Below are positions 30,050-38,945 of a DNA stretch of 64,000 bases, in pieces. The DNA comes from Pseudomonas californiensis. GTDB lineage: Bacteria > Pseudomonadota > Gammaproteobacteria > Pseudomonadales > Pseudomonadaceae. The stretch spans positions 1-64,000 of the forward strand of contig NZ_JAGTPK010000029.1 in assembly GCF_021147775.1 (NCBI RefSeq). Direction: 5' to 3'. Within the stretch, counting starts at the first letter, position 1; each line of letters starts with the position of its first letter. Below the pieces are notes generated by a model that ran no database searches, was not told where the DNA came from, and was given only the letters and a program-made list of their open reading frames with translations. The translations under genes were made by a program, and so were the position numbers.

Positions 30050-30379
30050 TCAGCTACGACGTTTGCTTTCGATCCTGACCAGCCGACCGCCTTCGAAGCG
30101 CAAATACTGATACATGCCGTGATCAGGCCCGTAGATCCATTCTTCGATTCTGACCGCAGGAGCGCTGCCATAGCGACGGCCGTAAGTCTCTCCGGTGCTC
30201 AGGACTTCCTGGCTGACCGGCTCTCCACACTTTTCCTGAACCCCGAAAAGTCGGTCTCCGGTGCTGATCAATTGGCTGCCGCAACGCAAGGTCGAGGCCG
30301 CATTGGCCAGGACAGCCGCTGACCCTGCCGAGACGGCGAGGGTCATGCAGATCAACAGCTTTAAGGGTGACTTGGCCAC
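30050..30379 (-). CDS. Secreted DUF2845 protein
   Basis: The 109-residue protein has a signal peptide (hydrophobic to about residue 25, ending ANA). The mature part resembles DUF2845 proteins: STLRCGSQLISTGDRLFGVQEKCGEP with two cysteines, a Tyr-rich middle and the ending YLRFEGGRLVRIESKRR. Function is unknown in the family. It follows the DUF748 gene by 5 bases on the same strand, so the two probably share a transcript and may act in the envelope together. Confidence 0.8.
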   Translation of the reverse strand: MAKSPLKLLICMTLAVSAGSAAVLANAASTLRCGSQLISTGDRLFGVQEKCGEPVSQEVLSTGETYGRRYGSAPAVRIEEWIYGPDHGMYQYLRFEGGRLVRIESKRRS

Positions 30380-30384
30380 GTCGA

Positions 30385-33360
30385 TTATTCACTGTCCAGA
30401 TGGAGCGGGCTGATGACTCTACCATCCGGCTGCGCCTGGCCCAATCGGGCATCCACAAAGTAAACGCGCTCGTCTTCAAGCTTGCCCTTTTCCACCAGAT
30501 AATCCTTGATGCTGCTGGCTCTGTTCTGACCCAGTTCACGCAGCAGAACTTCGTTGCCACTCCAGAATTGAAGCACCGCTGTGCGCATCTGACGGGTACG
30601 TTCTTCCTTGCCCAGATTGGTCCACTCGGCCGGCGGCTGCTGTTTCAGGCGGGTGCGGTAGATCCCTTCAAGCATCGGTGCCTTTTCGTCGTCAGGTACC
30701 TCAAGCAACGCAGCCCTCGCAGGCACCTTGTCGCCACGTCGTTGGAGGATCTTGTAGTAGGTGGCCTGGTATTCACGTTCAAGCCGTTGCTGGGCAATCA
30801 GCGGGCCGTCACTGCTGGCAGCGCTGGTGCCTTCGATCTCAAGCTTGAGGGCCGGACGCTCCTTAAGGGCTGCCGAGAGCGTATCCAGGGCTTTTTGCGT
30901 CTCTGGGCTCAAGTCGCTTGAGCCAGGTGCGAAACTCACGCTGCCAAGGTCCTCAGAGCCGCCACCTGAAACCAGGCCGCCCAGCATCTTGAAGGGCGCC
31001 TGTGCGGCACGCAGGACAAGATTGCGCAAGGTTTGCCAGACAATGGGCATGACGCTGAACTGGGGGTTGTTCAAATCGCCTTCCACGGGAAGCTCCAGGG
31101 ATATCCGGCCCTGAGTGTCCTTGAGCAGCGCGACCGCCAGGCGGATGGGAAGGTCCACCGCGTCGGGACTGTCGACTTTTTCACCGAGTTGCAGTTGCTC
31201 GACCAGTACCTTGTTCTGAGCCTTCAGCTGACCTTTGGTAATCAGGTAATGCAGGTCGAGATTGAGGCGGCCCTTGCGGATTCTGAAGCCGGCGAATTTG
31301 CCGGAATACGGCGTCAGGTTAGTCAGCTCGACACGTTTGAAGCTGGCGGCAATATCGAGGCTGGCCATTGGATCGAACGGGTTGAGGCTGCCCTTGATGG
31401 TGACTGGCGCGTAGCGGTCGACCTTGCCTTCGATGTCGACAGGGGCAGGTTTGGACTGACGGTTGTCGATGGTGCCCACCCGGCCGTTGAGTTGCTGCAC
31501 GGCGGTAGCGAAATTGGGCGTCAGGGTCATATCGGCAAAATTGGCCGATCCATCCTTGATGTTCACCTCGCCCACGTAAATGGCCAGCGGGTTCTCCTTG
31601 GTGGATTTATCCGTCTTTTTGGCTTTTGGCTGCGTGTCTGCGGGTTGAGGAATCAAAAGGTCGTCGACGTTGGTGGTGCGGTCGTCGTTGATCATGAAGC
31701 GTGCGTAAGGCTGGGCCAGATTGACCCTGGTAATCGAGAGCCCTGTACCGTGCTGGTAATCAAGCCCTTCGAGCTGCAGCTGCTCCCATTTGAGAAAATC
31801 ACGTTGCTTCAGGGTATCCAGAGTATGCAACTGATCGACCTGCGCCTTGCCGGTGACGCTGAAAGCCAACGGTTCAGTGTTTTTAAGATTGACCGCCAGG
31901 TCGCTTCCGAGCATGCCGCTGCGCAACTCAAGCTTGATGAACGGGCTGATATAGGCCTGGGCGATTCGCAGATCGATGTCGCGGGTCGTGACGTTCAACC
32001 GAGCGCTGACTGGGGCAAGATTGACCTCGCCATTGGCGGTGAGCTTGCCCTGCTTGCCCACGCCTGTGTCGAGCTTGACTGTGAAAGGGGTCTTGTTGAG
32101 GCTGTCGAAGTTCTGCATGTCCAGATTCAACGGACCGACATCCAGGAGCACCGGTTCTTGCGGTACGCGGTCTGCCAGGTGAACGCTGTAATCGCGCAGT
32201 TGAACGTCTTTCAGCACAACCTGCCAAGGTTTGCCAGGCGGCTGGCTCGGTGTTGATGCTGCTGTCGCCTTGGCCGACGCGTCGGTTACCGGAGCAGGCG
32301 CTGCGGCCTTTTCATCGATCGCCGGCTTTTTCGGGGCGACCTGCTTGGCTGGTTGGCTGGCAAACAGTTTTTGCCAGTCCAGTTGACCGTCCGATTCTCG
32401 CGCGGCCCAGGTCTCGAGCTTTTGACTGCGAATCTTGCCGACGACTACTTGTTGTCTGGCCAGGTCCACTGACGTGTCGCTCACCTCCAGGCGTTGCAGC
32501 CGCACCAGAGGGCGACCATCGGGGGTATCAAGTGCAAAGGGCGCGACGCTGGCCGACAGCTTGTCGAGCCTCAGTTCGGTGTCTTTGGACAAATCAAGTG
32601 TGTAGGCAGTGCTGAAGTTCAGCACGCCGTCCTTGAGCGCCAACGGCAGCGCATCACGCACGTAAGGCCACCACAGTTTCATCTTGCCGTCGGTGATTTT
32701 CAGCGTGCCCTGCGACGTGATCGGCACAAGACTGATTCGACCCACCCAGTCGATCTGTCCGCCGTCCGGGCCCGCAGCGACCAGGGTCATGTCCGCGTTG
32801 TCTTCGGGCAAGGTGCTGAGGTTCTTGAGTTCGAAATTCAGCTTGTCGTAAAGAAACTCGATAGGTTCGCTGGGGCGCATGTCCTGAAAATGTACGTAGC
32901 CCTCAGACAACTTGATTTCGCCGATACGCAGCGGGAATGGCTTGCCTGGAGCTTCGTCCTTGGCGGGCTCGGCAGCGGGCAGCTTGAACAGTTGTGCGAG
33001 GTTCAGCTTGCCTTGTTTGTCGAACAATAACTCGGTTTTTGGCTGGATCAGCTCGACACGCTGCAAGTGCAGTGCGCGGGTCCACAGGCTGTCGATCTGC
33101 AGGTTTGCATACAGCTTTTCGAAGGCGATCTGTTCGTTGCCCGGTGTGCCAATATTCAAACCCCAGAGGGTAACCTCCAGCGTGTACGGATTGAACTCAA
33201 GCCGTTCAAGCTTCGCCGGAACAGTGGAGTAGGTCGCCAGTTGCTGGTTCGCGACCCGCAGGGCAATGCCGGGAAGAATGAAAAACCCCAGCAGGCTGTA
33301 CAGCACGAACACAGTCAGCAGGGAGCCAAGCGTGATTTTCAATCCTCTGGACATGGGCAA
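30385..33360 (-). CDS. Large DUF748 (AsmA-like) envelope protein with an OmpA-like C-terminal part
   Basis: The 991-residue product has one N-terminal membrane anchor (about residues 8-30), then a long series of beta-rich repeats typical of AsmA/DUF748 proteins (about 45-800). A Lys/Ala/Pro-rich low-complexity stretch sits near residues 335-375. The final 180 residues contain an OmpA-like pattern (SVSFAPGSSDLSPETQKALD, later NRASSIKDYLVEKG) interrupted by an insertion, as is usual in DUF748. AsmA-like proteins are thought to bridge membranes and move phospholipid; here that is inference. The C-terminus could bind peptidoglycan. Confidence 0.85.
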   Translation of the reverse strand: MPMSRGLKITLGSLLTVFVLYSLLGFFILPGIALRVANQQLATYSTVPAKLERLEFNPYTLEVTLWGLNIGTPGNEQIAFEKLYANLQIDSLWTRALHLQRVELIQPKTELLFDKQGKLNLAQLFKLPAAEPAKDEAPGKPFPLRIGEIKLSEGYVHFQDMRPSEPIEFLYDKLNFELKNLSTLPEDNADMTLVAAGPDGGQIDWVGRISLVPITSQGTLKITDGKMKLWWPYVRDALPLALKDGVLNFSTAYTLDLSKDTELRLDKLSASVAPFALDTPDGRPLVRLQRLEVSDTSVDLARQQVVVGKIRSQKLETWAARESDGQLDWQKLFASQPAKQVAPKKPAIDEKAAAPAPVTDASAKATAASTPSQPPGKPWQVVLKDVQLRDYSVHLADRVPQEPVLLDVGPLNLDMQNFDSLNKTPFTVKLDTGVGKQGKLTANGEVNLAPVSARLNVTTRDIDLRIAQAYISPFIKLELRSGMLGSDLAVNLKNTEPLAFSVTGKAQVDQLHTLDTLKQRDFLKWEQLQLEGLDYQHGTGLSITRVNLAQPYARFMINDDRTTNVDDLLIPQPADTQPKAKKTDKSTKENPLAIYVGEVNIKDGSANFADMTLTPNFATAVQQLNGRVGTIDNRQSKPAPVDIEGKVDRYAPVTIKGSLNPFDPMASLDIAASFKRVELTNLTPYSGKFAGFRIRKGRLNLDLHYLITKGQLKAQNKVLVEQLQLGEKVDSPDAVDLPIRLAVALLKDTQGRISLELPVEGDLNNPQFSVMPIVWQTLRNLVLRAAQAPFKMLGGLVSGGGSEDLGSVSFAPGSSDLSPETQKALDTLSAALKERPALKLEIEGTSAASSDGPLIAQQRLEREYQATYYKILQRRGDKVPARAALLEVPDDEKAPMLEGIYRTRLKQQPPAEWTNLGKEERTRQMRTAVLQFWSGNEVLLRELGQNRASSIKDYLVEKGKLEDERVYFVDARLGQAQPDGRVISPLHLDSE

Positions 33361-33464
33361 CTACGTCTCGCTCTTTAAGAGGTCCTTGGAGTATGGCATG
33401 CCTGTTCGGTTCCCAAGGCACTGCCTTCCTGACATGTAGGAAGTTTCCGATAATCTCGTGCGGA

Positions 33465-34481
33465 TCAAAGCTGCAGGATCAAGGTTTTCAGCGGTGGCTG
33501 ATTGTCCATTGACGGAAAGTCCTGAGCTGGCTGCATTACCTGCCAGTCGCGGACCGGGCGACCGGTCTTGGTCGCACAGCGCAGCACTTGCTCGCGCCAG
33601 TCTTCCATGCTGACCTTTGCCAGGTTGTTACAACAGATCAATACGCCATCGTCGGCAGTGCTCAACAGCGCTGGTTTGAGCAGGCTCTGGTAATCGCGTA
33701 ACAGGTCGACGGTGCCAAACGCACTCTTGGCCCAGGCATGCGGGTCCAGCAGCACCAGATCGTACTGACACGGTTGCAGTTTCGTGTAGTCAGGCAGCTT
33801 GTGATTGCGTCGTGACGCGACCGGCAGACCGGCCAATTGTCGAATCGCCGGGAAGTAATCGGACTGGATGAATTGCATGGCAGGCAATTGCGGGTTGAGC
33901 GCGCCGTTCTCACGCCCCAACGCCAGGTTGCTTTCGGCAAAGTCCAGATTGCACACCTCGCGCGCACCTCCCGCTGCCGCGCTCAGACCGACACCACAGG
34001 TGTAGGCGAAGAGATTCAGGACGCTTTTACCCGCACTGTGCTGCTTGACCCAGCCGCGCGTGTTGCGCAGGTCCAGAAACAGCAGCGGATCCTGGCCCGC
34101 ATGACGGCCGCGCACTCGGTAGTTCAGACCCCACTCGTGACCGATCAGGTCTTCCAGTGCAGCGTCCTCAGCCTTGTAGACGGCGTCCTGGCGGTCAATG
34201 CGCGAGTTGCCTTGCGAGCGGTCGTTGTACACCAGCAGCGTTTCCAGGCCCAGATGGCTGTTGACCTGCGCATGAAGCTCAAGCAGCGCGTCGCGATCAA
34301 GAGGCGTATGAAAGCTCTGAATCAGTAGCTGCGGGCCATACCGATCAATGGTCAGCCCGCTGGCGCCTTCCTGACTGCCGTGGAACAGGCGATAGCAGTC
34401 GGTGCCTTGCTGGTGGAGTTCGGCGAGCAGTGATTGACGATTTTCGAGGGCGACGCTGAGCGCCTGATTCAGGGAAGACAT
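33465..34481 (-). CDS. Class I SAM-dependent methyltransferase, RlmI/RlmK-like
   Basis: The 338-residue protein has the fold of the rRNA cytosine-5 or guanine-N7 methyltransferase group: an RNA-binding-like N-terminal half with SGLTIDRYGPQLLIQSF, then the SAM domain with SVLNLFAYTCGVGLSAAAGGA, acidic ribose ligand in CNLDFAESNL and DLVLLDPHAWAKSAFG. RlmI has an N-terminal PUA domain that appears absent here. Motif IV reads DPH rather than the usual DPP, so the exact target and activity are uncertain. It stands alone between DUF748 and a thiolase. Confidence 0.75.
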   Translation of the reverse strand: MSSLNQALSVALENRQSLLAELHQQGTDCYRLFHGSQEGASGLTIDRYGPQLLIQSFHTPLDRDALLELHAQVNSHLGLETLLVYNDRSQGNSRIDRQDAVYKAEDAALEDLIGHEWGLNYRVRGRHAGQDPLLFLDLRNTRGWVKQHSAGKSVLNLFAYTCGVGLSAAAGGAREVCNLDFAESNLALGRENGALNPQLPAMQFIQSDYFPAIRQLAGLPVASRRNHKLPDYTKLQPCQYDLVLLDPHAWAKSAFGTVDLLRDYQSLLKPALLSTADDGVLICCNNLAKVSMEDWREQVLRCATKTGRPVRDWQVMQPAQDFPSMDNQPPLKTLILQL

Positions 34482-34623
34482 GCAAAGCGCCTCGGGCTGG
34501 AATGAGGCGCGGGAGTTTAACAGCTACCGACAGGTTGACGCTTGTTGTGTGGCCAGCCGCGGATCAGCAAGTGACGACTGCGCAGACGGTGTGAAAGCCA
34601 CTCACCCCGTCTGCAGGGCGCGA

Positions 34624-35802
34624 TCAGCGTGCCAACGCCAACGCCACACCTTGACCGCCGCCGATGCACAACGTGGCCAGACCTTTGTGAGCATCGCGCT
34701 TGATCATTTCGTGCAGCAGTGTCACGAGTACGCGGCAGCCTGATGCACCAATCGGGTGGCCGATGGCGATAGCGCCGCCGTTGACGTTGAGTTTTGCCGG
34801 ATCCAGGCCCAGTTCCTTGCCAACCGACAGCGATTGCGCGGCAAAGGCTTCGTTGGCTTCGATCAGGTCCAGTTGCTCAAGGGTCCAGCCAGCTTTGGCG
34901 AGGCAGCGACGTGTTGCACTGACCGGGCCGATGCCCATGATGGCCGGGTCTACGCCAGCATTGGCATAACCTGCGATGCGTGCCAGTACCGGCAGACCGA
35001 GCTGTTCAGCCTTGGCCGCGCTCATCAGCATGACCGCAGCCGCGCCGTCGTTGAGTGACGAGGCATTGCCTGCGGTCACCGTACCGTCTTTTTTGAAGGC
35101 TGGCTTGAGCTTGGCCAGTGCCTCGGCAGTGGTTCCGGCGCGTGGCTGCTCATCCGTCGCGAACGACAGCGGATCGCCTTTGCGCTGAGGAATGAGGATT
35201 GGTGTGATTTCGTCGACGAAACGCCCGGCCTCGATGGCGGCGACCGCTTTTTGCTGGGAGGACGCGGCGAAGGCATCCTGTGCTTCGCGGCTGATCTCGT
35301 ATTTCTCCGCCAGGTTCTCGGCGGTGATACCCATGTGATAGTCGTTGAAAGCATCCCACAGGCCATCGCTGATCATGGTGTCGATCAGCGTTGAATGACC
35401 CATGCGCAACCCCGTGCGTGCTCCGGGCATCACATAGTTGGACAGGCTCATGTTCTCCTGGCCGCCAGCGATGATGATTTCGGCGTCCCCACAGCGGATG
35501 GCCTGAGTGGCCAGATGCAAGGCCTTGAGGCCCGAGCCGCAGACTTTGTTCAGTGTCATGGCAGGGACTGCGAACGGCAGGCCAGCCTTGATGGCGGCCT
35601 GACGCGCCGGGTTCTGGCCAGCACCTGCGGTCAGTACCTGGCCCATGATGACTTCGTCTACCTGATCACCTGGTACGCCTGTCTGCTCCAGGAGTTGACG
35701 AATGACTGCCGCGCCCAGTTCGACAGCGGGGATGGTGGCCAGAGAGCCCTGGAAACTGCCCACGGCGGTACGGGTGGCGGCAACGATAACGACGTCCTGC
35801 AT
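34624..35802 (-). CDS. Acetyl-CoA acetyltransferase (thiolase, AtoB type)
   Basis: This thiolase reversibly condenses two acetyl-CoA into acetoacetyl-CoA. The 392-residue protein begins MQDVVIVAATRTAVGSF at ATG 35802; an upstream in-frame ATG five codons earlier has no clear ribosome-binding site. The acyl-carrying Cys is residue 88 in NKVCGSGLKA, the general-base His lies in GHPIGASGCR, and the second Cys in CIGGGQG. Downstream metabolism of its neighbour acs also centres on acetyl-CoA, but the genes are separated by an MpaB-type gene. No gene symbol is certain (atoB or phbA). Confidence 0.9.
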   Translation of the reverse strand: MQDVVIVAATRTAVGSFQGSLATIPAVELGAAVIRQLLEQTGVPGDQVDEVIMGQVLTAGAGQNPARQAAIKAGLPFAVPAMTLNKVCGSGLKALHLATQAIRCGDAEIIIAGGQENMSLSNYVMPGARTGLRMGHSTLIDTMISDGLWDAFNDYHMGITAENLAEKYEISREAQDAFAASSQQKAVAAIEAGRFVDEITPILIPQRKGDPLSFATDEQPRAGTTAEALAKLKPAFKKDGTVTAGNASSLNDGAAAVMLMSAAKAEQLGLPVLARIAGYANAGVDPAIMGIGPVSATRRCLAKAGWTLEQLDLIEANEAFAAQSLSVGKELGLDPAKLNVNGGAIAIGHPIGASGCRVLVTLLHEMIKRDAHKGLATLCIGGGQGVALALAR

Positions 35803-35933
35803 GGTGCTGATCCTCATTGTTATTGGGGCGCTGAACCGAAGGTGTGTCGGCGCGCGGCGATCAAGTGGCTGATGGTGTCATAGATGGGGATCAGGATTCC
35901 AACTGCGAACCCGTTGGTCACTTTCTGGCGGGT

Positions 35934-36800
35934 TCAAAGCCCCATTCGTCGTTTGGCCCGGTGTGACGATCCATCCCTGACCGCCCAGCGCAATATCGGC
36001 GCGGTACGGTTGACGCCAAGGCGGATCATCTTGCGCCTGGCAGCGCCTTGATGGACCCCGAGCATGTCGCTGGCCCAGGTCGGCAACAGGTCTATGCCAG
36101 CTTGCATCATCAGCACGCCAAATGGTTTGGCCAGCCAATTGGGCGCGGGAGCATCCAGCAGCAGACGCAGCACTTCCCGGCTGCGCTCGTCACACAGCAG
36201 CTGCGTCCGGATGTTGGTCAGGTAGTCGGCGATGGCGAGTCTTGATTGCGGTACCTCGCGTGCGCCCAGGCGCTCGGCGATCAGCGCGGTCTCGGCGTAG
36301 TACTGGTCCTGGTCTTCCAGCGAAAGCCCCGGATTGAGGTAGCGCATGTGCGCAGCCAGAAAACTGCTGACTTCCGCCACATGCACCCATGTCAGCAGGT
36401 CTGGATCGCTGGCGGCATAGGGGCGCCCGTCGGGCGCTGTTCCAGTGACACTCAGGTGGATGTTGCGCACCTTGTCGATCAGCCAGTTGGCGTCCCGCGT
36501 AGAGCCGAACGTGGTGCCGGACAGAAACTGCCCGGTACGGCGCAGACGCCCGAGCATGTCCTGACGAAAATTGGAGTGATCCCAGATACCCGCCAACGCC
36601 AGAGGATGCAGGGCCTGCAGCATCAGCGCGCTGATGCCGCCGACCAGCATGCTGGTGAAATCACTGTGCACCTTCCAGCACACCGCCTGCGGACCGAACA
36701 GGCCTGGATCACCCTTGGGGTTTTCCAGGTCCAGCTGGCCCAGCGACAGCCCGGTCAGGCTGATGACCTGCGTTTCGATGCGGGTACGAATGAATTCCAT
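35934..36800 (-). CDS. MpaB-type oxygenase-like protein (DUF2236)
   Basis: The 288-residue product matches, from memory, the DUF2236 family that includes the fungal oxygenase MpaB and rubber oxygenase Lcp. Recognisable parts are the start region GPQAVCWKVHSDFTSMLVGG, the helix with LHPLALAGIWDHS, and TWVHVAEVSSFLAAH, whose histidines would be heme ligands in characterised relatives. Substrate is unknown. It lies 52 bases upstream of the acs stop on the same strand, so it may be read through from acs. Confidence 0.75.
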   Translation of the reverse strand: MEFIRTRIETQVISLTGLSLGQLDLENPKGDPGLFGPQAVCWKVHSDFTSMLVGGISALMLQALHPLALAGIWDHSNFRQDMLGRLRRTGQFLSGTTFGSTRDANWLIDKVRNIHLSVTGTAPDGRPYAASDPDLLTWVHVAEVSSFLAAHMRYLNPGLSLEDQDQYYAETALIAERLGAREVPQSRLAIADYLTNIRTQLLCDERSREVLRLLLDAPAPNWLAKPFGVLMMQAGIDLLPTWASDMLGVHQGAARRKMIRLGVNRTAPILRWAVRDGSSHRAKRRMGL

Positions 36801-36852
36801 GGGTTCTCATTATTGAAACAGCGGGCACGGCGCTGACCATGCCTCGCTTGCC

Positions 36853-38790
36853 TCAACGATTCAAGCGTTTGTCGACAAGATCCTCGACCACGCCAGGGTC
36901 TGCCAGTGTGGAGGTGTCCCCCAGACTGTCGAGTTCGTTGCACGCAATCTTGCGCAATATGCGGCGCATGATCTTGCCCGAGCGGGTTTTGGGCAGCGCA
37001 GGCGCCCATTGGATAAGGTCAGGCTTGGCAAAGCTGCCAATCTCCTTGCTCACGCGGGCGATCAGCTCTTTTTCAAGCGCTTCGCTGGGCTCGATGCCGT
37101 TGACCGGTGTGACGAACGCGTAGATGCCCATGCCTTTTACGTCATGGGGAATGCCCACCACAGCGGCCTCGGCGATGCTGTCATGCAGCACCAGCGCGCT
37201 TTCGACTTCGGCGGTGCCGATGCGGTGTCCGGATACATTGATCACGTCGTCCACGCGGCCGGTGATCCAGTAATCACCATCCTCGTCACGACGGGCGCCG
37301 TCGCCGGTGAAGTAATAGCCAGGGGCAGGTTTGAAGTAGGTGTCGACCATGCGCTGCGTGTCGCCGTATACGCTGCGAATCTGCCCCGGCCAACTGGCCT
37401 TGATTGCCAGCAAGCCACTGCCGGCCCCATCGATTTCATTGCCTTTGTCGTCCAGCAGAACCGGCTGCACACCAAACAGCGGACCCGTTGCGCAACCCGG
37501 TTTGATTCGCTCGGCGCTGATCAGCGGCGTCAGCATGATGCCGCCCGTTTCGGTCTGCCACCAGGTATCGACAATCGGGCAGCGCGCCTTGCCCACTTGA
37601 TGGAAATACCATTCCCATGCTTCAGGATTGATTGGCTCGCCGACGCTGCCAAGCACGCGCAGACTTTCACGGGAGGTGTTCTGAAGAGGCGCAGCCCCTT
37701 CACGCATCAAGGCCCGCAACGCCGTGGGCGCGGTGTAGAAGATGTTGACCCGGTGCTTGTCGATGACCTGCCAGAAGCGTGACGAGTCCGGGTAGCTGGG
37801 GACACCCTCAAACATCAGGGTGGTTGCGCCGTTGGCCAGTGGCCCGTACACAATGTAGCTGTGCCCGGTGACCCAACCGACATCCGCCGTGCACCAGAAC
37901 ACTTCGCCATCGCGATAATCGAATACGTATTTGTGGGTCATGGCTGCCTGCAGCAGGTAGCCGCCGGTGGTGTGCAGCACGCCCTTGGGTTTGCCGGTAC
38001 TGCCTGAGGTATACAGGATGAACAGCGGATCTTCTGCGTCCATGGGCTCAGGCGGGCAGTCATCGCTGACGCCGCGAAGGGCTTCGTGATACCAGAGGTC
38101 GCGATCTTCCACCCATTCGATTTCGGCTTGCGTGCGCTGGATCACCAGAACCGTGCTGACGTCCGGGCAGTTGTGCAGCGCCTTGTCGACATTGGCCTTG
38201 AGTGGGATGTATTTGCCACCGCGTACACCTTCATCTGCGGTGATAACGGTGCGGCAGTCAGCGTCCAGAATCCGGTCGCGCAGAGCATCAGGGGAAAAGC
38301 CACCGAACACCACCGAGTGCACGGCACCGATGCGCGTGCAGGCGAGCATGGCGTAAGCGGCTTCGGGAATCATCGGCATGTAGATGCACACTCGGTCGCC
38401 CTTTTTTACACCTCGCGCTTTCAGCACGTTCGCCAGGCGGGCGACGTTGTGGTGCAGCTTTTTGTAGGTGATTTCCGCTGACTCGGACGGATTATCGCCT
38501 TCCCAGATGATCGCGATCTGCTCGCCTCGATCGGCCAGATGGCGGTCGATACAGTTGTTGCTGACGTTGAGTTTGCCGCCTTCGAACCAGGTGGCTTTCC
38601 CGGTCTTGAGGTCTGCGCGATGAACTTGGCTCCAGGGTGCCGACCAGTCGAGAAAAACCTTGGCCTGTTCGGCCCAGAACTGATCGGGGTGGTCCACTGA
38701 CTGGCGATACAGGCGATGATAATCGGCTGCGCTGAGCTGTGCGGCCTTGCGCACGGCGTCGGCTTTGGGGAAGGCGCTGATGTTGAACAT
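36853..38790 (-). CDS. acs: Acetyl-coenzyme A synthetase
   Basis: Acs activates acetate to acetyl-CoA through acetyl-AMP. The 645-residue protein has the expected length. Motifs include the phosphate loop YTSGSTGKPKGVLHTTGGY, the substrate region VDTWWQTETGGI, YFTGDGARRDEDGDYWITGR and the acetylation-regulated lysine in PKTRSGKIMRR near the C-terminus. The two lysine-acetylation and CoA-binding regions are intact. It follows pgi after a terminator and so probably has its own promoter. Confidence 0.97.
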   Translation of the reverse strand: MFNISAFPKADAVRKAAQLSAADYHRLYRQSVDHPDQFWAEQAKVFLDWSAPWSQVHRADLKTGKATWFEGGKLNVSNNCIDRHLADRGEQIAIIWEGDNPSESAEITYKKLHHNVARLANVLKARGVKKGDRVCIYMPMIPEAAYAMLACTRIGAVHSVVFGGFSPDALRDRILDADCRTVITADEGVRGGKYIPLKANVDKALHNCPDVSTVLVIQRTQAEIEWVEDRDLWYHEALRGVSDDCPPEPMDAEDPLFILYTSGSTGKPKGVLHTTGGYLLQAAMTHKYVFDYRDGEVFWCTADVGWVTGHSYIVYGPLANGATTLMFEGVPSYPDSSRFWQVIDKHRVNIFYTAPTALRALMREGAAPLQNTSRESLRVLGSVGEPINPEAWEWYFHQVGKARCPIVDTWWQTETGGIMLTPLISAERIKPGCATGPLFGVQPVLLDDKGNEIDGAGSGLLAIKASWPGQIRSVYGDTQRMVDTYFKPAPGYYFTGDGARRDEDGDYWITGRVDDVINVSGHRIGTAEVESALVLHDSIAEAAVVGIPHDVKGMGIYAFVTPVNGIEPSEALEKELIARVSKEIGSFAKPDLIQWAPALPKTRSGKIMRRILRKIACNELDSLGDTSTLADPGVVEDLVDKRLNR

Positions 38791-38886
38791 GTTGGCTTCC
38801 TTATTCTATGAACTTCAAGAATAGGAGCTTCTGGCGACACAGCAGGTTCAATGAGCCCAATGTCTGCGCCACTCAGGAAAATTGGC

Positions 38887-38922
38887 AAATAAAAACCCGT
38901 CGTCTCTTGTGAGGCGACGGGT
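38887..38922 (-). terminator. Terminator after pgi
   Basis: On the minus strand ACCCGTCG pairs with CGACGGGT, with CTC/GAG extending the stem beyond one mismatch, and TTTTTATTT follows. It separates pgi from acs. Confidence 0.85.
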
Positions 38923-38945
38923 CGGGATGCTGCTTGATGAGGCGA

